From: Pseudomonas bubulae
GTDB taxonomy: Bacteria; Pseudomonadota; Gammaproteobacteria; Pseudomonadales; Pseudomonadaceae
Length of the DNA: 64,000 nucleotides
Reading direction: 5' to 3'
Assembly (NCBI RefSeq): GCF_037023725.1
Contig: NZ_CP146077.1
Coordinates: 1,277,001 to 1,341,000 of the forward strand
Of the stretch, positions 29,001 to 37,370 are shown piece after piece. The notes beneath the pieces were generated by a model, which did not search any database, was not told the origin of the DNA, and saw only the letters and a list, made by a program, of their open reading frames with translations. Each line of letters begins with the position of its first letter. Position 1 is the first letter of the stretch. The translations under genes were made by a program, and so were the position numbers.

Positions 29001-29379
29001 CAAGCACGGCGCCAGCCTCAATCAACAGAACCGCCTGCATCCCTTCTACCTGATCTATATCAGTCTGGAAGGGCAGATCATCAGTGATCAGACAGAAGCC
29101 AAGCGTCTGTTGGACCTGGCTCGCAGCGCCTGTAAGGGCCATAACCAGCCGATCATTGATGCCTACCAGCGGTTCAATCAGTCCACCCAGGACGGGCGTA
29201 ACATGCGTGCCTACTCCAACCTACTCGACCAAGCGATTCGCTCGATGATCGATGTGAAGGAAGAGAAAGACATCGACAGTCTGTTCAGCGGCGGTAAGAC
29301 CACCGCGCTGGTCGACACCATCTCTGGGCTGGATGATTTCGAGTTGATTACTTTCATCGTCATTCAGGGCGTGGCATGA
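26089..29379 (+). CDS. SNF2/RapA-type helicase with N-terminal PLD-like region
   Basis: A 1096-aa superfamily 2 ATPase. The N-terminal 150 residues (LKIAASCFSIYAYVALKKEL, FIFTSPTFVP) resemble the phospholipase D-like domain that precedes helicases in anti-phage loci; I see no canonical HKD motif. Helicase motifs: Walker A SVGLGKTF (K282), DESH (D365), LSATPVNN, and C-terminal EGQNLQDCDYLINYDIHWNP with QRFGRVDRIG (about 829-838). ATG 26089 starts the conserved region; an upstream extension to 26029 is unlikely. The stop overlaps the DUF4391 gene (ATGA). It is probably the motor or sensor of the restriction-like module. Confidence 0.85.
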   Translation: MELIDNINTLLGENLKGTLKPGSKLKIAASCFSIYAYVALKKELESIDSLEFIFTSPTFVPNEVSDKIKKEQREFHIPKAERERSTTGSEFEIQLKNQLTQKAIARECADWIQRKAKFRSNRGQAPMQPFAGVQDKVGDSVYMPLQGFTAVDLGYQQGNAVSNFVTKIDEPSVTATFLNLFDQIWSDPSKLEDVTSRLCEHIASVYQENAPERIYFLMLYNIFREFLEDINEDVLPNDRTGYQDSLIWQKLFNFQRDAATGLINKLETYSGCILADSVGLGKTFTALAVIKYYELRNKSVLVLCPKKLADNWLNYNRNLKTNIFAKDRFNYDVLCHTDLTRTRGESLGIPLDRVNWGNYDLVVIDESHNFRNNDIYKDKETRYQRLMNQVIRQGVKTKVLMLSATPVNNRFSDLRNQLALAYEGDSDNLSKKLRTEKDIDGIFRRAQAAFNVWTGLPPEKRTAAAILNTLDFDFFELLDSVTIARSRRHIETFYNTADIGSFPERRKPLSFHCPLTPRGDVIGFNEIFNQLSLLKLAVYAPVSYILPSRLKKYEEMYDTEVEGGKGKLKQVDRERSLQALMTTNLLKRLESSVESFRLTLKNLQNTHRNALDKIATFKKTGLASDFADVTAAFEDADFDDDNLPLPGDITIGKKIQISLEDMDVPSWEQDLQGDLIFIEELLAEMAKVTPADDAKLQHLKTQITSKLASPINPGNRKVLIFTAFADTANYLYDNLAEYLLSTHNVHSGKVTGSDAPKSTLGTMPGSRQTYDFQGLLTLFSPRSKEKALIYPDEPREIDILIGTDCISEGQNLQDCDYLINYDIHWNPVRIIQRFGRVDRIGSQNASIQLVNYWPDISLDEYINLKERVENRMMIADVTATGDDNVLSAQANDVAYRKEQLRRLQDEVIEMEDIKTGVSITDLGLNDFRMDLLSYIKANGDLGSIPNGLHAVVPARQELGLVPGVIFTLRNRKHGASLNQQNRLHPFYLIYISLEGQIISDQTEAKRLLDLARSACKGHNQPIIDAYQRFNQSTQDGRNMRAYSNLLDQAIRSMIDVKEEKDIDSLFSGGKTTALVDTISGLDDFELITFIVIQGVA

Positions 29380-30068
29380 GCCAGGCCGCAGTCACTCCGG
29401 CAGTTACGCCAGCGCTATTTAGTTTTCCGCCGCAGGCCAAGGTTGGCCGCGTGGTGGCGAAGAACAAAATCTACGAGCAGGGTTCTGTCAGTTCGACGCT
29501 GCGCGATAAATTTGTTGCCCAGGTCGAGCAAATTACCTGGGCTTACAAGCTGGCCCCGGAAACCATTAACCTGCCGGCGCGGGGCAGTGTCGTAGAAATT
29601 CAGATCTTCGACATCGCACTGAAAACCGCCGAACTGGATGAGGAAGTACTGCGCGCCATCGACCGCGCTATCCCACTGCCGATCATCTTTCAGTTGCACC
29701 ATGAGCAGCGCACCCGCATGGTGGCGACCTTTAAACGCCCGAGCGAAGCCGATGCCAGTAAGTGGGTCATCGATGGCTACTTCTCCGGAGTCTGGTTAGC
29801 TGCTGATGCCGAGCGTCAGCTACTACCGGTGGCGCTGGATCTGTATGGCCTTTACGAACAACTGCTGCGCAGCTTGCTACCTCAGTCGGCGAGGCTCGGT
29901 GAAGGTCTGCCAGAGCAGCTGCAGCGACTGACACGGCTGCGCAACCTGCAAGCCGAGCAGCGCAAGCTGGAGGCTCGCTTGCACAAAGAAATACAGTTCA
30001 ACCGCAAAGTAGAGCTCAACGCTCAACTGCGGGAGCTGAATACCCAAATTGATCAGCTGAGCGCCTAA
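29376..30068 (+). CDS. DUF4391 protein
   Basis: A 230-aa protein of the DUF4391 type, found beside helicases and methyltransferases in defence loci. The N-terminal half is mixed alpha/beta (GSVVEIQIFDIALKTAELDEEVLRAIDRAIPLPIIFQL). The C-terminal 60 residues form a strong coiled coil (LRNLQAEQRKLEARLHKEIQFNRKVELNAQLRELNTQI), suggesting dimerisation or bridging of partners. It is coupled to the helicase by a 4-nt overlap and lies 43 nt before the methyltransferase. Its molecular function is unknown. Confidence 0.8.
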   Translation: MSQAAVTPAVTPALFSFPPQAKVGRVVAKNKIYEQGSVSSTLRDKFVAQVEQITWAYKLAPETINLPARGSVVEIQIFDIALKTAELDEEVLRAIDRAIPLPIIFQLHHEQRTRMVATFKRPSEADASKWVIDGYFSGVWLAADAERQLLPVALDLYGLYEQLLRSLLPQSARLGEGLPEQLQRLTRLRNLQAEQRKLEARLHKEIQFNRKVELNAQLRELNTQIDQLSA

Positions 30069-30111
30069 GCGCCAGTTCGCAGCCAAGACCTCAAGAATTA
30101 CAGGACGTCCG

Positions 30112-31986
30112 ATGGACAAGCTGAAAATGCACTCTCAAAACATGACCGAAGCCAATATCGACAAGCTGGCTGAGCTGTTCCCCAATTGCATCACCGAAGC
30201 TCGGGATGAAGCGGGCGAACTGAAGAAGGCCATCGACTTCGATCTGCTGCGTCAGGAGTTGTCTTCTTCCATTGTTGATGGATCGCAGGAGCGCTATCAG
30301 CTGAATTGGCCAGGGAAGCGTGAGGCGCTACTGACAGCCAATGCACCTATTGCCAAGACGCTACGCCCTTGCAGAGAAGAAAGTGTTGGCTTTGATACCA
30401 CACAGAATCTCTTTATCGAAGGGGACAACCTTGAGGCGTTAAAATTACTGCAGGAAGCTTATCTCAATAAAGTCAAGATGATTTATATCGATCCTCCTTA
30501 TAACACGGGAACGGATTTAATTTATGAAGATGACTTCTCTGAGGAATCTAGTGAGTATTTTCAGCGTTCGAACCAAAAAGATGAACATGGGAATCGCCTA
30601 GTAGTTAACGCAGATACCAATGGTCGGTTCCACTCAGACTGGCTGTCGATGATTTATTCGAGAATAAAGCTTGCCCGAAACTTACTCCGTGATGATGGTG
30701 TCATTTTTGTTTCTATCGATTATCGCGAGTGCGCTAACCTAAGAAGAATGTGTGATGAGGTTTTTGGAGAGCAAAATTTTATTGCTGAGGTTGCATGGGA
30801 GAAAATGTATACAACCAAAAATGATTCGTCGCTGGTGTCATGCTGCCACGAAAATATTTTGGTTTATGCGAAGGTTGCAACCCCCTCGTGTATTGGGTTT
30901 CTACCTCGCTCTGCAGAAATGGATGCAAGGTACTCTAATCCCGACAACGACCCTCGCGGGAATTGGAAGGCCATTCCAATGTACGCTGATGGAGAGCGTA
31001 GAAATGGTCGCTTTAAGATAACTAGCCCTACTGGTAAGGAACATGAGCCGGAGCCAAACACTCACTGGCGTTATTCTGAGGCGGATATTCTTAAATTGAT
31101 TTTGGATAACCGTGTTTGGTTTGGCCAGACAGGGAACTCTAAACCTAATCTAAAACGTTTTTTGTCCGAGCTGCGTGAAGGAGTAAAAGCAAAAACACTG
31201 TGGTCTCATAAAGAGGTTGGTAGTAATGACACTGCAAGTAGAGAGTTGAAGGAGTTGTTTGACGGACGGTCGCCATTTAGCTTTCCGAAACCTACATCTT
31301 TGATTCGGCGAATGCTCCAGTTGGGAGCGGAAAGTCGCGACTCTATAGTGCTCGATTTTTTTTCAGGATCTGCCTCAACTGCGCATGCTGTGATGGCAAT
31401 GAATGGTGATGATGGAGGTCAAAGACGTTACATTATGGTGCAGTTGAACGAGCCTACTGATGAGAAGAGCGATGCTTTCCTCGCTGGGTATAAGTCGATT
31501 TCGGAGATCAGTAAAGAACGAATTCGACGCGCAGGCACCAAAATTAAAGCCGCGAGTGCTATGACGGCTCCGGACCTCGATACTGGTTTCCGAGCTCTAA
31601 AAATCGACACCTCCAATATGAAAGAGGTGTACTACACGCCGGATGCAGTGAGCCAGGATCTGCTCTCCGATCAAGTCGACAATATCCGCGAAGACCGCAC
31701 CGCCGAGGATCTGCTGTTTCAGGTGCTGCTGGACTGGGGCGTGGATCTGGCCCTGCCGATCAACCAGCAAGTTATCGCCGGCAAGACCGTGTTCTTCGTT
31801 GACGGCAACGCACTGGTCGCCTGCTTCGATACTGGTATCGACGAAGACTTCGTCAAACAGCTCGCCGGACATAAGCCGCTACGTGTGGTGTTCCGCGACG
31901 CCGGCTTCGCCAGCGACAGCGTGAAAATCAACGTAGAGCAGGTGTTCAAGCTGCTGTCGCCGGCTACTGAAATCAAAACTCTCTGA
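30112..31986 (+). CDS. Type III-like DNA adenine methyltransferase (Mod)
   Basis: A 624-aa site-specific DNA methyltransferase of the beta class, probably making N6-methyladenine. The catalytic motif DPPY is at 127-130 (KMIYIDPPYNTGTDLIYEDDF) and the SAM motif DFFSGSASTAHAVM at 415. Between them is the target-recognition region. A C-terminal domain (about residues 490-620) is shared with EcoP15I-like Mod subunits. The middle of the gene (about 30400-31590) is clearly more AT-rich than both ends, a mosaic pattern. It should provide self-protection and sequence specificity for the Res encoded downstream. Confidence 0.9.
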   Translation: MDKLKMHSQNMTEANIDKLAELFPNCITEARDEAGELKKAIDFDLLRQELSSSIVDGSQERYQLNWPGKREALLTANAPIAKTLRPCREESVGFDTTQNLFIEGDNLEALKLLQEAYLNKVKMIYIDPPYNTGTDLIYEDDFSEESSEYFQRSNQKDEHGNRLVVNADTNGRFHSDWLSMIYSRIKLARNLLRDDGVIFVSIDYRECANLRRMCDEVFGEQNFIAEVAWEKMYTTKNDSSLVSCCHENILVYAKVATPSCIGFLPRSAEMDARYSNPDNDPRGNWKAIPMYADGERRNGRFKITSPTGKEHEPEPNTHWRYSEADILKLILDNRVWFGQTGNSKPNLKRFLSELREGVKAKTLWSHKEVGSNDTASRELKELFDGRSPFSFPKPTSLIRRMLQLGAESRDSIVLDFFSGSASTAHAVMAMNGDDGGQRRYIMVQLNEPTDEKSDAFLAGYKSISEISKERIRRAGTKIKAASAMTAPDLDTGFRALKIDTSNMKEVYYTPDAVSQDLLSDQVDNIREDRTAEDLLFQVLLDWGVDLALPINQQVIAGKTVFFVDGNALVACFDTGIDEDFVKQLAGHKPLRVVFRDAGFASDSVKINVEQVFKLLSPATEIKTL

Positions 31987-32005
31987 CCGACAGGAAGCCG
32001 TCGCT

Positions 32006-32875
32006 ATGGACAATCAATCCCTGTCACAGCTGCAACAGCGATTTGATGCGCTGGTGCAACGGGTGCCCGATGAGGACATCGAGTTCTGGTTCGCCCGTGA
32101 GTTGCAAGAGCCCTTGGGCTATGCCCGCTGGGAGAATTTTCTTACTGCCATCCAGCGCGCTATAGCCTCGTGTGAAACCACTGGACTAGATGCCGCTGAT
32201 CATTTTCGTGGCGTCACGAAAATGATCGAGATTGGCAAAGGCGGGCAGCGGTCGGTTGATGACTTCATGCTCACTCGTTATGCCTGCTACCTGATTGCTC
32301 AGAACGGCGACCCGCGTAAGCAGCCGATTGCCTTTGCTCAGAGCTACTTCGCGCTGCAAACGCGTAAGCAGGAGTTGGTCGAAGATCGGATGCGCCTGCA
32401 GGCTCGTTTCGATGCGCGGGATCGTTTGCGTGAGTCGGAAAAAGAGCTGTCACAGAACATCTACGAGCGCGGTGTGGATGACGAGGGCTTTGCCCGTATC
32501 CGCTCCCGAGGAGATGCCGCTCTGTTTGGCGGCAAAACCACGCAGGCGATGAAGGACAGATATGGCATCGTCAAAAGCCGTCCGCTGGCGGATTTTTTAC
32601 CGACGCTGACCATCGCCGCAAAAAACCTAGCCACTGAGATGACCAACCACAACGTGCTGCAAGCTGATTTGCAAGGTGAGCCGGCCATTGTCAAGGAGCA
32701 TGTTCAGAACAACCTGAGCGTGCGTGACATGCTGGAGCAACGCGGCATCAAGCCCGAAGAACTGCCCGCCGAAGAGGACATTCGTAAGCTTGAGCGTCGC
32801 GTGAAATCGGAAGAGAAAAAAATCGCCAAACAGGCGCCCAAGCTGCCGGCTGACGATTCGAGTACTGAAGCATGA
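32006..32875 (+). CDS. DinD-like DNA damage-inducible protein
   Basis: A 289-aa protein homologous along its length to E. coli DinD. N-terminal Bro-N-like region ([27 protein letters not shown]), then the hallmark [40 protein letters not shown]. The C-terminus is charged and helical ([21 protein letters not shown]). E. coli DinD inhibits RecA-mediated strand exchange. Here the gene sits between mod and res and overlaps res by 4 nt, so it is produced with the restriction subunits. Whether it acts on RecA or on the nuclease is inference. Confidence 0.85.
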   Translation: MDNQSLSQLQQRFDALVQRVPDEDIEFWFARELQEPLGYARWENFLTAIQRAIASCETTGLDAADHFRGVTKMIEIGKGGQRSVDDFMLTRYACYLIAQNGDPRKQPIAFAQSYFALQTRKQELVEDRMRLQARFDARDRLRESEKELSQNIYERGVDDEGFARIRSRGDAALFGGKTTQAMKDRYGIVKSRPLADFLPTLTIAAKNLATEMTNHNVLQADLQGEPAIVKEHVQNNLSVRDMLEQRGIKPEELPAEEDIRKLERRVKSEEKKIAKQAPKLPADDSSTEA

Positions 32876-35800
32876 AACTGAAGTTTAAAGTCCAGCCCTA
32901 CCAGACCCATGCGGTCGACGCCTTCGCCGACTGTTTTTCCGGCCAGCCGAAATCTTCGAGCGTTAACTATCGTGTCGACCCTGGCATTAAATCAATTACG
33001 CCAGTGACTCCGCAGCAAATAGACCTTCTCGGTTCCAAGACGATCGAGCTACCCGAGGCTGGCTTCAAAAATGCTGAAATCAGCTTTTCGCTTGGAGAGA
33101 AGTGGTCCGGTGCTCACGAAGATCAGCTACTGAAAAATATTCAGGCTGTGCAGCGGCGGCAGAACCTGCCGCTTTCCTCTGGATTGGAGCAGGACAACAA
33201 AACCGGCTGCCCGATCAACCTTGATGTAGAGATGGAGACGGGGACTGGGAAAACCTACTGCTACATCAAGAGCATGTTCGAGCTGAACAAACGCTATGGC
33301 TGGAGCAAGTTCATCATCGTGGTGCCGAGCATTGCCATTCGTGAAGGTGTCTATAAGTCGCTGCAGATCACGGCTGAGCACTTCCTGGAGAGCTACGGCA
33401 AGAAGGCGCGCTTCTTCATTTATAACTCCAAGCAGCTGCACAACCTAGAAAGCTTTTCCTCGGATGCCGGCATCAACATCATGGTTATCAACGTCCAGGC
33501 GTTCGCAGCCCGTGGTGCAGACCAGCGGCGGATCTATGAAGAACTGGATGATTTTCAGTCGCGCCGCCCGATCGATGTGATCAAAGCCAACCGGCCGATC
33601 CTGTTTCTCGATGAGCCGCAGAAGATGGAGGGAGCCAAGACGCTAGCTTCCTTCAGCGAGTTCAACCCGTTGATGATCGTGCGCTACTCGGCCACCCACA
33701 AAACGGAGTACAACAAAATCCACCGCCTCGATGCGCTGGATGCCTACAACCAAAAGCTGGTGAAGAAGATCAGCGTGCGCGGCATCACGGTCAAAGGCCT
33801 GACCGGCACCAATGCCTATCTGTTTCTACAGGACATTGAAGTCTCGACCAATAAACCGCCTATGGCGCGGGTCGAGCTGGAGATCAAGCAAAGCAGTGGC
33901 ATCAAGCGGGTTATGCGCAAGCTCGGTCGTAACGACAATCTGTACGACCTGTCCGGTGGCCTGGATCAGTACAAAGACTACGTGGTGGCCGACATCGACG
34001 CCCGTATCGACATGCTGAGCTTCACCAACGGCGTGGAGCTGGTGGCCGGGGAGGCCGTGGGCAACGTGGATGAGGCCGCGATGCGCCGCATCCAGATACG
34101 CGAAGCGGTAAAGGCGCACTTTCAGAAAGAGATGATGCTGTTTAGTAAGGGCATCAAAGTGCTGTCGCTGTTCTTCATCGACGAGGTGGCTAAATACCGA
34201 AAATACGACGAAACCGGCGAGCTGCTTGGTGAATACGCGCAGATCTTCGAGGAGGAGTACAACGACTACCTCACCAACGTGATGACCCTGGAAGACACGC
34301 CCTACAACAGCTACCTCAAGGGAATTCAGGCACGTCAAACTCACAATGGCTACTTCTCTATCGATAAGAAGAGCAAGCGCCTGGTCGATCCCTCTGTCGG
34401 TAAAAAGGCTACTGAGACCGACGACGTCGATGCCTACGACCTGATCCTCAAAGATAAGGAACGCTTACTGTCTTTCGATGAGCCGGTGCGCTTTATCTTC
34501 TCTCACTCGGCTCTGCGCGAAGGTTGGGATAACCCCAACGTCTTCGTTATCTGCACCCTGAAGCACAGCGACAATAGTATCTCCCGCCGCCAAGAGGTTG
34601 GTCGTGGCATGCGTCTGGCCGTCAACCAGTTGGGTGACCGTATGGATGATCCGGCAACGGTGCACCAAATCAACGAGCTGACGGTAGTGGCCAGTGAAAG
34701 CTACAAGGACTTCGTTAGTGCACTGCAGAAGGATATCAGCGAGTCTCTGTCGGCCAGGCCGCGTATTGCGGACAAGGCATTTTTCACCGGGAAAGTGTTG
34801 CCGACGGTAACGGGCGACGTTCCGGTCACAGAGGAAATGGCGACAGATATTGAGTTCTATCTGATCCAGAATGGCTACGTCGACAAAAAGCGGAACATCA
34901 CTGACAAATACCACGAAGCAAAAAAAGAAGAGCTTCTCGCCGAGCTGCCTGAGGAACTGCTGCCCTTTGCCGAGCAAGTATTCCAGCTAATCGACAGTGT
35001 GTTCAGCGAAGCGCAGCTACCCGTGATCAGTAATGACCGTGGTAGCAAATTGAACCCGTTGAATACAGTGAACTTCGAAAAGAAAGAATTTCAGGCGCTC
35101 TGGAACAAGATCAACCGCAAGGCCGCTTACACGGTTCACTTTGAAACCGATGAGTTGGTGGGCAAGTGTATTGCCGCTCTCAACCATAAGGAGGAGGGGC
35201 TTCGGGTTAAACCGATGCAGTACATCATCGAGCGCGGTAGCCAGCTCGAGAATGCCAGCTTCGATGACATGAAGAGCGGCTCTGCCTTCAAGATTTCAGA
35301 AAGCTCGACCGAAAAGTACATGCACTCCGTTCATTCGGCGGTGAAATACGATCTGATCGGTAACCTGGCTGATGATACACAGCTGACGCGCAGCACCATT
35401 GCCAGCATTCTTAAGGGCATCAATGTTGCCGTGTTTAGCCAGTACAGGAGCAACCCAGAAGACTTCATCGCCAAAGCCGCTACGCTGATCAACGAGCAGA
35501 AGGCCACGACTATCGTCGAGCACATCGCCTACAACCCGGTGGATGAAACCCACAGTTCGGACATTTTCGCGGCAGAGAAGCCCAAGGACGATTTCAGTAA
35601 GGCCTTCGAGGCCAAACATCACGTCTACGACTACGTGTTCACCGACTCGAAGACTGAGCGTAAATTCGTTGAGGAGCTGGATGCCAGCACTGAGGTAGTG
35701 GTGTACGCCAAACTGCCTAAGAGCTTTTTCATCCCGACACCTGTCGGTAACTACAACCCCGACTGGGCCATCGCTTTCCACGAAGGCAAGGTGAAACACA

Positions 35801-35973
35801 TCTACTTTATTGCCGAGACCAAGGGCTCTATGTCTTCACTTGAGTTGCGCGACATTGAAAAGTCAAAAATTGCCTGTGCACGCAAATTCTTCGCCAAAAT
35901 CACCTCGGATCAAGTGAAGTACCAAGTGGTGGATAGCTATGAAAAATTGATGGAGTTGGTGAAGTTGGCTTAG
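32872..35973 (+). CDS. Type III-like restriction endonuclease Res subunit
   Basis: A 1033-aa protein. Superfamily 2 translocase motifs: Walker [10 protein letters not shown] (K127), DEPQ (D247), YSATH, and motif [15 protein letters not shown]-terminal PD-(D/E)XK nuclease is visible as YNPDWAIAF (D964) and AETKGSM (E982, K984), the arrangement of EcoP15I-type Res. It is translationally coupled to the DinD gene. Together with Mod it should cleave unmethylated DNA; the extra helicase and DUF4391 protein are not part of classical type III systems. Confidence 0.9.
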   Translation: MKLKFKVQPYQTHAVDAFADCFSGQPKSSSVNYRVDPGIKSITPVTPQQIDLLGSKTIELPEAGFKNAEISFSLGEKWSGAHEDQLLKNIQAVQRRQNLPLSSGLEQDNKTGCPINLDVEMETGTGKTYCYIKSMFELNKRYGWSKFIIVVPSIAIREGVYKSLQITAEHFLESYGKKARFFIYNSKQLHNLESFSSDAGINIMVINVQAFAARGADQRRIYEELDDFQSRRPIDVIKANRPILFLDEPQKMEGAKTLASFSEFNPLMIVRYSATHKTEYNKIHRLDALDAYNQKLVKKISVRGITVKGLTGTNAYLFLQDIEVSTNKPPMARVELEIKQSSGIKRVMRKLGRNDNLYDLSGGLDQYKDYVVADIDARIDMLSFTNGVELVAGEAVGNVDEAAMRRIQIREAVKAHFQKEMMLFSKGIKVLSLFFIDEVAKYRKYDETGELLGEYAQIFEEEYNDYLTNVMTLEDTPYNSYLKGIQARQTHNGYFSIDKKSKRLVDPSVGKKATETDDVDAYDLILKDKERLLSFDEPVRFIFSHSALREGWDNPNVFVICTLKHSDNSISRRQEVGRGMRLAVNQLGDRMDDPATVHQINELTVVASESYKDFVSALQKDISESLSARPRIADKAFFTGKVLPTVTGDVPVTEEMATDIEFYLIQNGYVDKKRNITDKYHEAKKEELLAELPEELLPFAEQVFQLIDSVFSEAQLPVISNDRGSKLNPLNTVNFEKKEFQALWNKINRKAAYTVHFETDELVGKCIAALNHKEEGLRVKPMQYIIERGSQLENASFDDMKSGSAFKISESSTEKYMHSVHSAVKYDLIGNLADDTQLTRSTIASILKGINVAVFSQYRSNPEDFIAKAATLINEQKATTIVEHIAYNPVDETHSSDIFAAEKPKDDFSKAFEAKHHVYDYVFTDSKTERKFVEELDASTEVVVYAKLPKSFFIPTPVGNYNPDWAIAFHEGKVKHIYFIAETKGSMSSLELRDIEKSKIACARKFFAKITSDQVKYQVVDSYEKLMELVKLA

Positions 35974-36068
35974 CAGGGGGCAGTTGTGAGCGATTGTTCG
36001 CGGCCGAGAGTCATTGCTCGTAGTTTCAAAATAGGCTTTGTAGCCCTCCAGGCCTTTTTGAGGCAGTG

Positions 36069-37370
36069 ATGGATCATTTAATCAACGAGATGCGTAAACG
36101 AGGGGGGCGAGAAATGCGGGTGTTCTCATACCGGACTAGCGGTGCATGGATTGCAATTCAGCGGCCCGAAGAGGAGGTAGGCGCGGATAGCGCATTGGAT
36201 GAAATCCGGCGCGTGCTCTCAGATACACTTCGTTGTAGCAATTTGGTCGTTCTGACCGGCCTGGGCACATCTCTACATGTAAACGTTGACCATGCTGCAA
36301 CCGAGGTAAATAAAAAAAGAACTGCTCAACCCGGCAAATTCATAGCGCCTACCATGTGGGATCTATGGGAGGCTGCTCGGGCTGAAAGTGGTGCGGATTT
36401 TCCAAGAGTCTTGGCGTTGTCAAAACTGCCAGAGTCAGAGCAGGAAAAAGGCAACATTGAAGCGCTCCTCTCTCATTGCAAGGCAGCGAGTGAGTTTGTC
36501 GACGATGAGAGCCAAAGGGACATCATTACATTATTTATTGAGAAGACCGAACGTATTGTCCGAGATCGTGTCCGGTTTCTTGGGGCTGCGGATGAGGTCT
36601 CTGTGCATGCCGATCTATTGCGTCGTCTGGCGAGACGTTCTAGTCGAAAAGTCAGATCAAAAATATTTACGACAAACTATGATCTTTGTTTTGAGCACGC
36701 GGCACGGCAAGGGCGATATATTGTTGTTGATGGGTTTTCACACACTACGCCACAGGTGTTTGACAGTATCTATTTTGGCTATGACATCGTAAAGCGTGAA
36801 AGTAATCCAGATAGTCACGACTTTATCTCAAACGTTTTTCAGCTATACAAACTCCATGGGTCTATAGATTGGACAAAAAACTCTACAACAAATGAAATTG
36901 AAAAAGATCCAGCAACTGAGAGTCCGGTACTTGTTTATCCTCGAAATACAAAATATGAGTTAGCCTTCGAGCAACCATATCTGGAAATGATGTCGGCGCT
37001 CCAAGCCGCAATTCGTCAGCCTGATACAGGCTTGCTTATTATGGGTTTTGGATTCAATGATAGCCATATCTCGGAGCCAATTCTTTCGGCAATTCGCTCA
37101 AACCTGAGCCTCAAGGTTGTGATTTGTGATCCTGCCCTAAGCAATAAGACTGCTGATGAGAATAATGGCAGAGCCCAGGCTGGCAGTGATACACAGAACC
37201 CATATCTTAAGAAAACGCGTTACTTGATTGAGCACGGTGACGCTCGGCTTGCATTGATCAGTGGAACCTTTGAGGAGGTTGTCCCTATGCTCCCGGACAT
37301 TGCTGCGCAGACCGACTTAGAACAGCATCTAGAACGAGTGCGAATGCTTCGAGGTGAAGGGAATGTCTAA
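36069..37370 (+). CDS. SIR2-domain defence protein (partner of HerA)
   Basis: A 433-aa protein with a SIR2-like NAD-binding core: GLGTS (64-68) in place of GAGxS, TTNYD (201-205) with the catalytic Asn, and LHGSIDW with His263, then LLIMGFGFNDSHI. Defence SIR2 proteins deplete NAD+ upon phage sensing. No zinc-binding cysteine set is seen, as expected for this type. It overlaps the HerA ATPase gene by 8 nt, the architecture of the SIR2-HerA (Nezha) system. ATG 36069 follows a GAGG at suitable distance. Codon usage is more AT-rich than the RM genes 95 nt upstream. Confidence 0.88.
   Translation: MDHLINEMRKRGGREMRVFSYRTSGAWIAIQRPEEEVGADSALDEIRRVLSDTLRCSNLVVLTGLGTSLHVNVDHAATEVNKKRTAQPGKFIAPTMWDLWEAARAESGADFPRVLALSKLPESEQEKGNIEALLSHCKAASEFVDDESQRDIITLFIEKTERIVRDRVRFLGAADEVSVHADLLRRLARRSSRKVRSKIFTTNYDLCFEHAARQGRYIVVDGFSHTTPQVFDSIYFGYDIVKRESNPDSHDFISNVFQLYKLHGSIDWTKNSTTNEIEKDPATESPVLVYPRNTKYELAFEQPYLEMMSALQAAIRQPDTGLLIMGFGFNDSHISEPILSAIRSNLSLKVVICDPALSNKTADENNGRAQAGSDTQNPYLKKTRYLIEHGDARLALISGTFEEVVPMLPDIAAQTDLEQHLERVRMLRGEGNV

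Noticed and set aside
28015..29142. A 375-codon open frame opposite the helicase gene
   Set aside because: It is the antisense shadow of conserved helicase motifs; no ribosome site and no family resemblance.
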